DNA of 64,000 nt from contig CM057005.1 in assembly GCA_029891345.1 (NCBI GenBank), positions 65,357,760 through 65,421,759 of the forward strand, given 5' to 3'. The position numbers and the translations under genes are program-made. The DNA comes from Dryococelus australis (lineage: Eukaryota > Arthropoda > Insecta > Phasmatodea > Phasmatidae). Below the pieces are notes generated by a model. That model did no database searches and was not told the origin of the DNA. It saw nothing but the letters and a program-made list of their open reading frames with translations. Positions 1 to 11,607 of this stretch are shown here, in pieces (position 1 is the first letter of the stretch; each line of letters starts with the position of its first letter).

Positions 1-328
1 ACCGCCGTTGCCTTATAGGCTGTTCACGTTTGATTGAGCTTTAAGCCAGCAGCGTCACTTCTGCCCAGGGAGGTAGGCCGGCGCTGGTTCAACAATACCG
101 CCGTTGCCTTATAGGCTGTTCACGTTTGATTGAGCTTTAAGCCAGCAACGTCACTTCTGCCCAGGGAGGTAGGCCGGCGCTGGTTCAACAATACCGCCGT
201 TGCCTTATAGGCTGTTCACGTTTGATTGAGCTTTAAGCCAGCAACGTCACTTCTGCTCAGGGAGGTAGGCCGGCGCTGGTTCAACAATACCGCCGTTGCC
301 TTATAGGCTGTTCACGTTTGATTGAGCT
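1..328. repeat. 96-bp tandem repeat array, about 3.4 units, cut by the window edge
   Basis: Three full units start at 1, 97 and 193, and a partial one at 289; the spacing is exactly 96 bp. Units differ by only one or two bases (for example AGCAGCG versus AGCAACG near 49 and 145). Each unit holds the string TATAGGCTGTTCACG, which is the terminus of the MITE family that fills the next 15 kb. The last unit runs straight into a degenerate MITE copy. The array probably continues to the left of the window. It is too long in period, and lacks the repeat-spacer structure, to be a CRISPR. Confidence 0.93.
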
Positions 329-731
329 TTTTTTGGGAATCAACTTTTGAAAAATATCACTGTCCGTACCTGCGCACATATTAACAGGCACGCTGAGTGG
401 CGAGCGCTCAGTGAAGTTGGTAACAACGAGAGGAAAGTAGTTCCATGTTTTATCGTCGAATTAAAAAATAACAGATATAGGTTTGTGAATACTGAAACAA
501 TTTCTTTTTCTTCCTGATTCTTTTATTGCAGATCAGTGTAAGAATGAGTACATTTGTATAATATATTTGCTTTATTAGTAATTTCACCTTTTCAGCTGAC
601 CGACGCTTGAGTAAAGTGACCTGGCCCATTGCAACGTTAATTTTACATATGGCGGAATAATACATAATGTAATGAAAGTAGATCTTGGGCAGGACTTTCG
701 AAAGTTGTCAGTTTACAGTGAACAACCTTTG
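304..731 (+). mobile_element. Degenerate copy of the ~420-bp TA-flanked MITE
   Basis: After the shared terminus (TAGGCTGTTCACG at 304) the sequence follows the family body with many changes: the GAAAAATATCACTG block, the GTTGGTAACAACGAG block, the TGACCGACGCTTGAG block, and an end near GTGAACAACCTT at about 730. Its 5' end is also the last unit of the tandem array. The right target duplication is not clear. Confidence 0.75.
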
Positions 732-769
732 GTAAGAGGACAACGACGATTACACCGGTAAAGTTGATA

Positions 770-1165
770 TCGGCTGTTCACGATAAAGTGAACCCTTTAG
801 ATATGAGCCTTAGAAAAATGTCACTGCCCCTGCATTCATATATTTTAATGGGCGCACTGAGTAACATTCACCCAGTAAAGTTGGTAACGATGGATGGAAA
901 ATATTTCCATATTTTAACGTCAAATAAAAAGTGAAAATTAATTAATCCACTTTCTGTTTTTTAATTCAGCGAAGTGTAAAAATGAGCAGTTTTGTAAGGT
1001 ATTACTTTCTTAATAATTTCACTGTTTCATTTGACCGACCCATGAATACAGTGACGAGGCCCATGGCAATGTTAATTTTACACGAGGCGGAAGAATACAC
1101 AAGGTGTATACAAGTAGATCTTAAGCAGGGCTCTCAAAAGTGCTCATTTTACAGTGAACAGTCTA
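770..1165 (+). mobile_element. TA-flanked MITE, full-length copy (396 bp)
   Basis: It starts TCGGCTGTTCACGATAAAG and ends GTGAACAGTCTA, flanked by TA at 768-769 and 1166-1167. The ends are inverted repeats of about 32 bp. The body matches the other copies throughout and has no convincing coding capacity. TA duplication is the hallmark of Tc1/mariner (IS630) transposition, so a mariner-type transposase probably mobilised it. That assignment is inference. Confidence 0.88.
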
Positions 1166-1167
1166 TA

Positions 1168-2009
1168 AGCAAGAAAGCAGGTGAACAAAGTTCCGATGCT
1201 TGTCCGCGGCAGTACCCAGGAATTGCTTTACTTCGACCTTAATGGACTATACAAAAGCATAGGCCTACACAGTGGGAGGTTGTTAGGGCAGTTTGATTAA
1301 AGCATACTGATTTCCTTTAAAGAGTGTACCATTCATTTCAATACTTATTTCCGTACTTTATTTCTCCTGTGCTATTGTAACATATTAGAAATAAACTGCA
1401 AGGGCTTGGAGAATATAATTTAGGTAGATATAACATTTGAAACTACTTAACCTAAATTTTGAATAATTATAATATTATTTAGTGATATGAAATGTTTGTA
1501 ATTTATCACACTCTGATTATAAAAGTATAATATTCCTTGAATTAAATTATTGCCATGTAACGAGTAGGTATTTATTCCGTCTCAATATCGGACACTCCGC
1601 CTATTTAGTATGGCGGAGATTCTAAACTGTCTTCACCGGCGCTGTATCGCAATTTTTTTTTCTAACTACCCTAATACTAAGTGTTAAGTGGAAGCCCGGT
1701 GGGTAGGGCGGGAGCTTACTGCGTCTCGGGGTTAACCTCTTACGCCTACAAGGAAAGGAAATCATGCAAGGAGACATGCATCGTGGCAGAGAGGGATTGG
1801 TCAGCCATGACCAGCAATTGAGGCCATGACTACCTTCCTAAGTGTACTTATAGCAAAGCTAACACTAGAAGAGACTGGGAAAAACCGGCATAGACACCGT
1901 AAAAACCCAGTCGACAGGATAGAATCCAAAATTATTACATGCATTATTCAGAAAATGATACGGGGGACAGAGGTTGGATCGATTCTTTATTAGTAGAGAG
2001 AGAAATAAC
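1168..2009. other. No gene seen; AT-rich unique-looking sequence
   Basis: No coding signal or recognised repeat was found. It contains moderately GC-rich sequence around 1690-1760 but no open frame of note. Confidence 0.5.
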
Positions 2010-2011
2010 TA

Positions 2012-2433
2012 AACGCTGTTCACTATAAAGTGAGCACTTTTGAAATCAACCTTAGAAAAAAGTCACTATCTCTACCTTCATATATTTTAACGGGCGAACT
2101 GAGTGGCATGCGCTCAGTAAAGTTGGTAACGTTGAATGGGAAGTGGTTCCATATCTCGTCGAATAAAAAGTGTCAGGTAACCATTTGTGATGATTAAAAA
2201 TTCATTCTTTCACTTTCTGTTTTTTAATGCACCGCAGTGTAAAATTGAGCAGATTTGCAACAAAACATTTTATTTTTGAAATAATTTCACAGTTGCACTT
2301 GACCGACGCATGAATAAAGGGACGAGGCCCATGACAAAGTTAATTTGTCATCAGGCGGAAAAATACACAATATGCATACAAGTAGATCTTAAGCAGGGCT
2401 TTCAAAAGTGCTCATTTTACCTTAAACTGCCTT
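2012..2433 (+). mobile_element. TA-flanked MITE, full-length copy (422 bp)
   Basis: Flanked by TA at 2010-2011 and 2434-2435. The left end reads AACGCTGTTCACTATAAAG and the right end CTTAAACTGCCTT, both variants of the family termini. The internal blocks align with the copies at 770 and 5583. A run of 14 G lies just beyond the right end (2447-2460). Confidence 0.88.
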
Positions 2434-2524
2434 TAGTAGAGAGTTTGGGGGGGGGGGGGGACTTCATTTCGCATTAGCCGTCTGATAAGTAGGCGCAGGA
2501 AAATATAGTGAGTTCAACGACCCG

Positions 2525-2815
2525 TAGAGCCCCTATTATTTCGCGGATTGAGTTGGCAGCAAGCTAGACTTGACAGCCGAGCCCTCTATACACTCGATAC
2601 ACTATCGTTTGCTTATTTGTTGCTCCGATCAAGTGAGGCTTCTGTACAGGCCTCTCAAACACTCGACCACACTACTGCTTCCTGCTTATTACTGGCTCAC
2701 ATTTAAACGGAATGTGTCTAAACAATTGACATCTAATCACAACAGTAGAAGAAACGAACAAGTGTTTGGAGTCTACCTCGCCTCCGAATGAATTCGCAAA
2801 ATACTAGTGGCTCTA
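2525..2815. mobile_element. hAT-like MITE (291 bp), related to the one at 4562
   Basis: The left end starts TAGAGCCCCTATTATTTCGC; the complement of the right end reads TAGAGCCACTAGTATTTTGC. These imperfect inverted ends of about 27 bp share the TAGAG start and the ATTTCGC core with the 271-bp element at 4562. The flanking 8-mers (left ACGACCCG, right CCTATAGG) do not match, so the target duplication is lost or the boundaries are slightly off. No coding potential. Confidence 0.6.
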
Positions 2816-3634
2816 CCTATAGGATGGACTCCATAGATTCGCGTCTCTGCTATCTGCCCATTGGCTGTGTGGCCGTAGCGAGTAGACAGTTTTACTCCAC
2901 ACTGGATACCACGGGGTACGGTACTTGTTTCCTTGCAGACTTGCTATTAGCTCCGAATCATCCAGGACGTGTCTTAGTAAAAATATGATCCAATGGCAAC
3001 TGAAAGTTACATCTACGCGGTGTTGAAGTCTAGGTTAACTGAAACGAATTCGCGAAATATTCTGGCCCCTGCAGTGGCGCCGGAACAGTTCCAAATTGGA
3101 AGAGGAGGGAGGTTACAGGTTGAGACCCGAGTGAAATTAACTACATTGGCCTACCACAATTTCAAGAAGCTGTTGCAAATTGACGGCGAAATGTAAAGTT
3201 TATTGGGATGCATTTGACTGAGGAAGTGCCCACTCTCCATGTAAAATAACCTTGCACTGTTTGGAAAATGTGAAAGTAAATATTTAAAGCGAACGTATTG
3301 TTTGCGAAGTCGGTGGACGCTGTCCCGCAAAATCCTGCTGTGAGTCTGTGGCAACGAGCATAAAGTACCAGAGACGTAACTGAAGGCAAAGCAGTGGAGC
3401 GCTTATTTTTTCGTTCAGTGCAAATGTGCCGATGCCAAAACACAAAATAACATGTTCACAGGTTGGCACTACTACACGTGGCCAGTTTTCTGTGTAACAT
3501 TTGATTCGTCTAATTCCACCCATCTTAGTAAAAATGTGTTCAATAGTCACATTTACAATATCTAGAATTACATCCTAAAATAAACGGCCATTATGAACTG
3601 TCAAGTTTCGCTACACAAGGCCAAAACGTGGCTA
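2816..3634. other. No gene seen; a second copy of the hAT-MITE end and a TGGCGCC string
   Basis: The right-end motif of the 2525 element recurs in direct orientation near 3043-3075 (GAATTCGCGAAATATTCTGG). Next to it, at about 3076, is TGGCGCCGGAACAG, which resembles a tRNA-Lys primer binding site, but no flanking LTR was found. Overlapping short open frames on the minus strand at 3151-3550 look like chance. Confidence 0.4.
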
Positions 3635-4058
3635 CAGGTGGTTCACGGTAAAATGAACACTTTTGAAAGCCCTGCTTAAGCTCTACTTGTATACACGTTG
3701 TGTATTCTTCCGCCTTATATAAAATTAACATTGCCACGGACCTCATCACTTTATTCATGAGTCGGTCAAGTGAAAATGTGAAATTTTTACAAAAGTAAAT
3801 ATTTTATCAATCTGCCCATTTTTAAACTTCGCTGCATAAAAAAAAAACACAGAAAGCCAAAGAAATAACTTAAGTTATCACAATAGTTGCCTAACACTTT
3901 TTATTCGCCGTTAAGATATGGAACTACTTTCTATCTATCGTCACCATCTTTACTCGGCGCATGTCACTCAGTGCATCCGTTATAATATATGCAGGCAGGT
4001 ACAGTGACTTTTTTCTAAGGTTCATCTCAAAAGTGCTCACTTTATCGTGAACAGCCTT
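3635..4058 (-). mobile_element. TA-flanked MITE, full-length copy, reverse orientation (424 bp)
   Basis: Flanked by TA at 3633-3634 and 4059-4060. It reads CAGGTGGTTCACGGTAAAAT at the left and TTATCGTGAACAGCCTT at the right, with the body reverse-complemented relative to the other copies. An A run near 3838-3848 matches the A/T-rich middle of the family. Confidence 0.88.
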
Positions 4059-4060
4059 TA

Positions 4061-4553
4061 AAACACAACTAGCTCACATCATCGACAACCTCTAATCTCC
4101 GTCGACAACGCACGGCCATATGACATGTAACGCTCACATCACCACCAACATCGTAAAAAGAAATGTGGATTTATATAAATAATTATACTTCAGTCTTTAC
4201 AATTGAATCAATATAACTATATTTTTGTTTTGAATCCCGTTGAAAAATATACATAAAAAGATAAGCCATTTATTTACATTATATCAATAAATTCAAACAA
4301 TTTTCCGCTTTTATGTTGTCGATATCGCACTGGGCAATTAAACAAAATCGAATCGGAAAGAAATTAAGCGTTCTGTTTACTCCAAACCAGTGTCAATGGG
4401 TTGGTCTGTGACATTTAAGTGCTTCGTTTGACGGAATAAAGACAAAAAAATTACATTTCTTACAATATTCTATACGTGGTTTCTTCGCACTATTTGAATC
4501 AAACATTTGAAAAATCACTTCCTGTATGGCGTGTTTAGTTGTTTCCTAAATAT
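4061..4553. other. No gene seen
   Basis: AT-rich sequence without open frames or recognised repeats on either strand. Confidence 0.5.
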
Positions 4554-4561
4554 GCCATGTA

Positions 4562-4832
4562 TAGAGACCCGAGAATTTCGCGGGTTCATTTCTAGACAAG
4601 TTGGAATTCACATACTTGTACGTTCATGTTACTTTTGTAATTGGTCGAAGTGTTGTTTGACACCTCCTAGAGATAAATGAGCCAATAACAAACATGCAAT
4701 CAATTGTGCGCCCAACAACCGCCTTTTGCTACCACAACAAGCAACCAATAAACAGTTGATATGTGTATGAGAGTAAAGACTGTGAAGTTTAGCCTACAGG
4801 TAATTGACCTCGCGAATTTCTCGGGGTCTCTA
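4562..4832. mobile_element. Intact hAT-type MITE (271 bp) with perfect 8-bp target duplication
   Basis: The element begins TAGAGACCCGAGAATTTCGC and ends with its near-complement, GCGAATTTCTCGGGGTCTCT followed by A. It is flanked by the identical octamer GCCATGTA at 4554-4561 and 4833-4840. An 8-bp duplication with a TAGAG-type terminus fits the hAT superfamily. The inside has no coding potential, so it is non-autonomous. The perfect duplication suggests a comparatively recent insertion. Confidence 0.9.
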
Positions 4833-4921
4833 GCCATGTATCGAAAGCGTTTTATACTTGTGTTAACATAAAAGTATCTTACTTTTGGTCAAATTAAACT
4901 TTAACGTATACTTATTTGTGT

Positions 4922-5108
4922 ATAGTAAGTGAAGAGATTTGGGCGGCTCTTAACAGCGAGGTCTCGAGAGCCGATGAGGGCGAGTGAAGTGAGTATGGAG
5001 CGGCGCCGGAATGAAGGGGCGGGGGAAACGGGAGATCCCCGAGAAATCTCGCCGACCAACGGCATCGTCCGGCACGATTTCCACTTGCGAAAATCCGGGG
5101 ACATTTAT
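4922..5108 (-). mobile_element. tRNA-derived SINE, 5'-truncated, minus strand
   Basis: Read on the minus strand it runs from CCCCGGATTTTCGC through the shared SINE body (GACGATGCC, TTTCTCGGGGATC, CCCGTTTCCCCCGCC) to the tail AAGAGCCGCCCAAATCTCTT. The same body and tail occur at 23450-23705. The tRNA-like head is absent, as expected for a 5'-truncated retroposed copy. Confidence 0.85.
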
Positions 5109-5451
5109 GTATAGATTGTAACAAATGCTTTATAATTAAGATGACACACACAAGGAGAAAATAGACGTGTCGGCAATGCCTAGTTCTTAAGCAAATGATT
5201 ATTATTACATTAAGTGCGCACGAATTCGGTGCGTAACTTTAGTAAGGACTCAGAAAAGTTGTAAGAAACCGAGAATATACTGTTACTTGGAATTATCTAG
5301 AAGAATATTTTTTCTTCGATGCATTTCGTTCAACTCTTTTGCTGAAAGTATAACTTCAGCAGGGCTTCAGAAATATTGGAATGTAATCATAAATTGTTCT
5401 TGACTGGTATAATTTTAATGTTTTTGGATGTTGTAGCATAGCGGTGGTAAT

Positions 5452-5454
<3 letters not shown>

Positions 5455-5520
<66 letters not shown>
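5455..5520. repeat. (TA)n microsatellite, about 33 units
   Basis: Uninterrupted TA dinucleotides directly follow a short TAA run. This tract creates spurious tyrosine/isoleucine open frames on the minus strand. Confidence 0.98.
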
Positions 5521-5525
<5 letters not shown>

Positions 5526-5582
5526 TTTTTCGACGCACACCCGTAGGAAAGATTTCCCCAAACGTGCAATTGGTGTTGACTA

Positions 5583-6004
5583 AAGGCTGTTCACGATAAA
5601 GTGAGCACGTTTGAAATGAACCTTAGAAAAATGTCACTGCCCCTGCCTGCGTATATATTAATGGGCGCACCGAGTGACACGCGCCCAGTAAAATTGGTAA
5701 AGATGGACGGAAAGTAGTTCCATATCACAACATCAAATAAAAAGTGTTTGGTTACGATTTCAGATAACTTCAATTATTTATTTCGCATTATGTTTTTTTT
5801 TAATGCATCGAAGTAAATATAGAGCAGATTTGTAAAATATTTACTGTTCTAATAATTTTAAAGTTTCCCTTGACCGACGCATAAACAAAGTGATGAGGCC
5901 CATGGCAATATTATTTTTACATAAGGCGGAAGAGTACACAACGTGCATACAAGCAGATCTTAAGCAAGGCTCCGAAAAGTGATCATTTTACCGTGAACAG
6001 CCTA
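5583..6004 (+). mobile_element. TA-flanked MITE, full-length copy (422 bp)
   Basis: Flanked by TA at 5581-5582 and 6005-6006. The left end reads AAGGCTGTTCACGATAAAGT and the right end ACCGTGAACAGCCTA. This is one of the best preserved copies and a good reference for the family. No protein is encoded. Confidence 0.92.
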
Positions 6005-6006
6005 TA

Positions 6007-8310
6007 GGTACGTAGAGGAGTGCGGTCGCCAAAAAAGTCAGCGCAAATTATCTACGTCTGCGGATCGCCGTGGGAGCGACTTGTGGACAAGGTCCGTCTT
6101 TTGTGTTATCGCCGTTTTTTCTTAAACTGGATCAATGTGGATATTCGCACTAAATATTTATACCGCCAGTTCGGTATCGCCGTACTTGAGTGTTATCGGT
6201 TCCCTCCAAGTTTGAAATTTGTGGTTTTTCCCCAGGTTCACAGGGTATTGATTTGGACATCAGCTGAAGTCCGTATCGTTTAACTGCTATTCTTATTTTC
6301 ATCTGTGTATAAGCACACACAGGCGCGAATTTAAAAAAAAAAAAAAAGGGGGAGAATGGTGCACAGGATTACGTGCCCATCCCTTAAAAATTTTAACAAG
6401 CATATTATGGAAGCGAAAGAATAGGAGTGTGTGATTTGAGAACAGAACGAAAAATAATAAAAATTTATTTTCTACAGTGGAAATTATTCTAACATACGCT
6501 GTAATGGATTTCACGGGTCGATTTCTTACCTCTATCTGTTAACATTCAAATACAACATTATGCAAACAAATAAAACGTTAATTTTATTTTGTGTATTATC
6601 GCAAGGTTGTGTGACTTGTGGAGTATAATGGGTGACAGCTGGCAAGAAAAAACATTACCCACAAAATGTCCCCTCCCCAAAATTCAGTAAGTGCGTGCCA
6701 CCCCCTTTTGACAGTTTCTAACAGTTTCTAAATTCGTGCTTGCCCACACCCAGAAACAAGGAGTAGGGTAGTAATGGTCTATAACCCCCTTCCCCCCAAA
6801 AGGAAGTCAGAAGTGGTAGGGTGTAAAGTTTAAAACATCTTAAAAGTTCTTAGACTTCCACTGGATATCTCAGTTTATCTGGAAGTGCGCGTTACTTCGA
6901 ACACGTTTCCCCATTTGCTAACGAGAAAAAGACAAATTATTTTATAGACCTTTAGAACTGACACTGGTAAAGAATGAATGGTTTTCGCCATTAGTTAGAG
7001 GATTTCTTGAGGAAGGTTTAGGTATATACTACATTAATATTTAATGTAAGGATAATAGAGAAATGTCGACGTTTTCTACGTTTTCTAATCAAGTAGTGAA
7101 AAGCCATAAGAGATTCACCAAATTAATGTACTACAGAATTGTAGATCTAAAAAAAGTTTACAAAAAAGTCTGCGACAGCATACGTTTATCTTTTAAGGAT
7201 GGCCCATAGCAACCATTTCTGTCTTTTCAAGTTTACTTACAAAGACTCTTTGAGCAACACAGTATTAATTCTATATTAGTTACATTAAGCATTTAGTGTA
7301 TATACTTGCTGTAAACCTAAACAACGCCATGTTTGTAAATCACACCCGAGCGAGGCCGGGGCAGGTCACTAGTTATAACTATTGCTGTTATTGTATTTTT
7401 ACACCGATCACTGAGTCAGCGCTCTGGATGTAATATTTTCAATTCAACTTCATAGAATCACGTACGGCATGAAGTTAGTGCCTGTGGAAATACCAAAATA
7501 GATATTTTACCGCTAGAATGAATGATTTTATGGAACAGATCAGTTTTGAGTCAAAACTATGAGTGTTTTGTATCTCAAACATACTGATTTAACCTAAATA
7601 TATTTGAGGTGCTGATTAATTTACTTGCTAAAACGGTTATAAATATTTAATTCGTGTTTTGCACTGCTTGTGCAAGTTTTATTCTATTCTGTTGGTCACA
7701 ATTGGTGGTAACGTAAAATATTTGAAAGAGAGAGCTAACACAAATAGCACAGGTGTGTCTTTAATTATTGCCGAAAACAGCATTCGGCAAATAAATCGTG
7801 TTAGTCAAGTAGGTTCTAATTAAGCAATTTTAAAACGTTGTTCTAGAACCTCTCAAGAATAATGAAAGCTGTAAACATACTATAAATTCTAGCCGGTAAG
7901 CCTTATAAAAAAAATAAAAAATAAAAACAGTACTTTTTTTTTTGTAAATAAGCTATTTTATTAAACATTGGACACAGCGTGATTATTAACTACTTCAATG
8001 AAGCGTGTTTATTACAAAATAATCATTTAAAAACTATTATTTTTGTTTTATTATTCTTGGTGATTATTTCTCGTAATGCGTGTCTGCTGTTGGTATTAAT
8101 CCAGGCACCTACCACCCACCCACCACCCCTGAAAAAATACTTCAAAATAAGACGATCGTTACAACGTGGAAGTGTCCCCTCTTGTCTCCTTACTTGCTCT
8201 GTGGTTATGCACGCCGCTGTATGAACCCGGCAGTACACTTCAGCGCAGAGCGAAAGCATTGCAATGCCCACACGAACCTCTACCGACGCGGAAAGCGGCC
8301 GGCGAACTTC
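6007..8310. other. No gene supported; AT-rich spacer
   Basis: An open frame at 6020-6283 shows no recognisable motif. Homopolymer A at 6333-6347 and C-rich patches near 6660-6800 were noted. No element borders were recognised before the tandem repeat at 8311. Confidence 0.5.
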
Positions 8311-8610
8311 GTGACGAGAGAGCCAGCCGTAGACGCCGGCGATGGCGGGTGTGTCGGAAGGAGCCTTCCACGACGGGCCAGTCACCAGAGGACGACGCTA
8401 CATTGGAATACCGTGACGAGAGAGCCAGACATAGGCGCCGGCGATGGCGGGTGTGTCGGAAGGAGCCTTCCACGACGGGCCAGTCACCAGAGGACGACGC
8501 TACATTGGAATACCGTGACGAGAGAGCCAGACGTAGGCGCCGGCGATGGCGGGTGTGTCGGAAGGAGCCTTCCACGACGGGCCAGTCACCAGAGGACGAC
8601 GCTACATTGG
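8311..8610. repeat. 102-bp tandem repeat, three units, open in several frames
   Basis: Units start at 8311, 8413 and 8515 (GTGACGAGAGAGCCAG), with a few substitutions such as CCGTAGACG versus ACATAGGCG. Because 102 is 34 codons, each unit repeats the same reading frames. Open frames therefore span the array on both strands (8080-8712 and 8166-8630 plus, 8240-8662 minus). The unit is GC-rich against an AT-rich background. A real 34-residue repeat protein cannot be excluded, but simultaneous openness in three frames argues for a minisatellite. Confidence 0.85.
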
Positions 8611-9159
8611 GTTTGCCGTCGCCGTCGTGATGTGTATTGCCAGACGCAGCCTCCGACAGCAAATTCAGGCGGGGACAGCACGGTTAGATTGACTTCAGAA
8701 GACGTGTATTAATGATAATATTGAATACTAAATTAAATATAAAATATTTAGAATATTTAATAATATTTCGATACAGCCCCGTTACAACCAATGTTGATGT
8801 TATTAATTAAATATTGTTGTATTGATACCAGAACTGAGTAAACCCTGTTTTTTACGTGAATTGCTCACCTTCTGTATTTGTATATTAGCTACACCCTCAA
8901 CCCAAAGGTTATGGTATAATTTGTATGAGATTGCGGACAAATTATCTAGTGGAACTAGCGAGGCTTTTCCACGTAAAAGCGGCCCATAACAGTATGATAC
9001 CGTACACACTGGCATGCAAGCTCGCAGTTAATTAGTTCCAAGTATTGACATCATATTGCAAGAGTAACGTTTAAATTTATAGCAAGTCAGGTTAATTTTT
9101 TTTTAGGCTTTACATACATTTGAGTACGGATAGGCACGTTTAGTAGGTTGCCAACCATT

Positions 9160-9215
9160 TTCGCGTTTTCACTTGGCTGGCGCTTCAATGAAGTCATTAG
9201 GCCCGTGACAATGTG
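9160..9215 (+). mobile_element. Small degenerate fragment of the TA-flanked MITE body
   Basis: TTTTCACTTGG, then CATTAGGCCCGTGACAATGT, aligns with the TTTCACTTGACCGACGC and GAGGCCCATGGCAATGT block of complete copies. Neither terminus is present. Confidence 0.45.
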
Positions 9216-9299
9216 TAGAATGGTCCTCATGTCTCGTCGCCCCCTGAAAATGTCTTGTCACCCATACATAACCAGTAATAACGCAATATAATCCAATAC

Positions 9300-9780
9300 A
9301 TCGTAAGTTATTCCAACAATCAGACGCTGTCGGAGTGTCGATAACCCCTCAAGCAAATTCCTGCGCATGTTGAATGTCGTTTGTTCATGTCAGTATCGCT
9401 TAGCTCATTGACAGCTGTTGGACTAAAGGATTTCAATCCAAGATCATTTTCCATGTGTCTTAACATCGTGGTTGTTGAGATTGCAAGCTCGGATGCTCGT
9501 TTCTGCAGTGACATCTTGGGTGATCGGAGCATACAGATGTCGCCACCGTCGCACATGTGTCCTGTCGCGAGGTTGTTCGTCCTGTCTTCTGCTTGTCTTT
9601 AGCTGTTCCCGTCAGATACAACTTGTATCCCCAGTGTAGTATTGTCCTCTCAGGAGGGGCTTCTTTGTGCAATCGTCTCGTAAAGACTCGTCGCGCATCC
9701 CCTATGCTCTTTCCAGTATGTGGACGTTCGTATGCTCAAACACTCAACAAGGTCGTGTCGGCCATCTGACATAGAGAATG
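9300..9780 (-). pseudogene. IS630/Tc1/mariner-type transposase remnant, N-terminal DNA-binding half
   Basis: Minus-strand translation, with at least one frame change, gives APPERTILHWGYKLYLTGTA and a KTGRTTSR stretch, then RSPKMSLQKRASELAISTTT and the SPTAVNELSDTD block. This order is known from insect mariner-like transposases: a helix-turn-helix pair, a GRP-like linker, and an RSPR(K)S(T/L)R second helix-turn-helix. The frames are 9320-9556, 9460-9672 and the right part of 9650-10048. The catalytic DDE/D half is missing. It is a decayed fragment and cannot be functional. The C-terminal half of a transposase of this general type is seen at 43253-43534. Confidence 0.6.
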
Positions 9781-11607
9781 AAATTGCAAAAACAACCTCA
9801 ACGAAAATTAAGGGAGCGACAAGACATCTGGACCATCCTGTAGATCTTATATTTATGGGAATGATACTAACTGAAGAGAAAAAAATAGATTTCAAGCATG
9901 ACATCCCCGACACGACGAAATTTGAATAGCAGTCAATGAAAATCAAGGTCACTGTGACGTCAGCCCGACAAAATTGCAGCCCCGACAGCTCGACAATAGT
10001 ATGTTCTATTTCTACTTTCCGTCGCGTCGGGCTCGTCAAAGCGCGCAAAAATGTAAATACAACATTAGAAAACCATATTTAGTGCATATTTCTCTACTGT
10101 AGTAAATAATAAATTATCTTGCTGCCAAAATAACGTTCTGATTTGTAACAGCCAGTGCTACTAACCTGAACTGTTACAATAAATATGGCACAATCTCCGA
10201 CAAATCAAATGTGCACAACATAAAACTTGCTAGCATAACATAATAATTTGACGGAATGTACAAATTATATATATATAATTAAATATTATTATTCATAATT
10301 TACGTGCCACGGCTATAAGACTGTTCCATATAAAGTGCAAAAGTCAATATTACATGAAATTATGAAATAAAAATTAAAATCTGCATATTAACCAAAGATA
10401 TGAAAGAATACTACAAGAAAATTATTCTACCACGTAAGCATTCATAGATAAGAAAAGAATTCCAATTAATTGTCAGGAACACCCATCGAAAACGCACTAC
10501 TAATTAACTTTCACAAAAGGTGCATGAATAATAAATATGGCGTATGCTGGACTTATCTGTTGATGAGAAAATAAAAAGTAGTCCACAGCTAGATCTGCGG
10601 TTCTCCTCCTGGGTCCGAATCTGGTACCTCACAACTCTTTGTCGACTGCGATTCCATGACGGCATAGGTACTCCGACATCCTTCTTTCATTCACGGTCCT
10701 GGAGTCGACCCCCGACTCAACCACTGAAGCGGTGACCGTGTTCCCGAAGGTAGAGCTATTCCTCGTGACGTAATGGATGATAATGTGTGATCAGAAGTTA
10801 CTCGGAAAACCAAATGACCAAGTTCTCAATCCCTTTGAAAGTTCGTCGTCGACACTTCTGTTACTGACGATTCAATATTATGCAGTTACTTTCTTTTCTT
10901 GCATACTTCTGTTTCTTAAACTTGACAACATTTAACCATAAAAAGAATACTTCTTGAAATTAAACACCAATATTAAATTAACTTCAGTAAAATTCATTAA
11001 ATCGGAACCTCTTACTTATTTTAATTCCATAAACTAATACTTTTTAGAACAACCTTAAAACGTTCCTAATATTACAGAAGAACAGTTTGTAAAACAAAAC
11101 TTCATCATTTATTAGTACAGTGTTAAATATCACAAATTTACAACTCAGGGATCTGTTTAACATTTATACAACTATTTTTTTCCTTTTGAACTAGATAAAA
11201 CTTTACATGTATATACCACTTGTAATATTCAAATTACGCTAAAACCATTAATCGAATTAGGAAGAAAAACCAGGTGTTACAGGTTTGTTTTTAAAAACAT
11301 TTTTTCTCGTATAAATTTAAATATTGCCAAAAGCAATATGTTATATTATTAAGATAACTTTCCGTTTTAGGATTTTCCAACAGCCAACTAACACATTTGT
11401 CGGGCAGATTTCGTCGTGGTATTGAGAACAATGATTAAAATACAATGTGGAATTCTGTCGAGCTCCGACGTCGTGTCGGTCTGTCGTATCGTGTTCGCCG
11501 GGGTATTGTGACTCCAGCTTATTCGCTTTGTGACTTCTATTTTATAGGATGTTTGGGAAATTTTTTAGCAATACTTGCTTGACTTGTGACTGCCGAGAAG
11601 AAATACG
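9781..11607. other. No gene seen
   Basis: AT-rich sequence. A patch of higher GC at 10590-10740 has a 63-codon open frame and no recognisable motif. Another lies at 11450-11530. Confidence 0.5.

Noticed and set aside
1-328. Regular repeats at the window start as a CRISPR array
   Set aside because: The whole 96-bp period is conserved, with no variable spacers, and the context is an animal genome.
5356-5569. Tyrosine/isoleucine repeat proteins on the minus strand
   Set aside because: Produced entirely by the (TA)n microsatellite.
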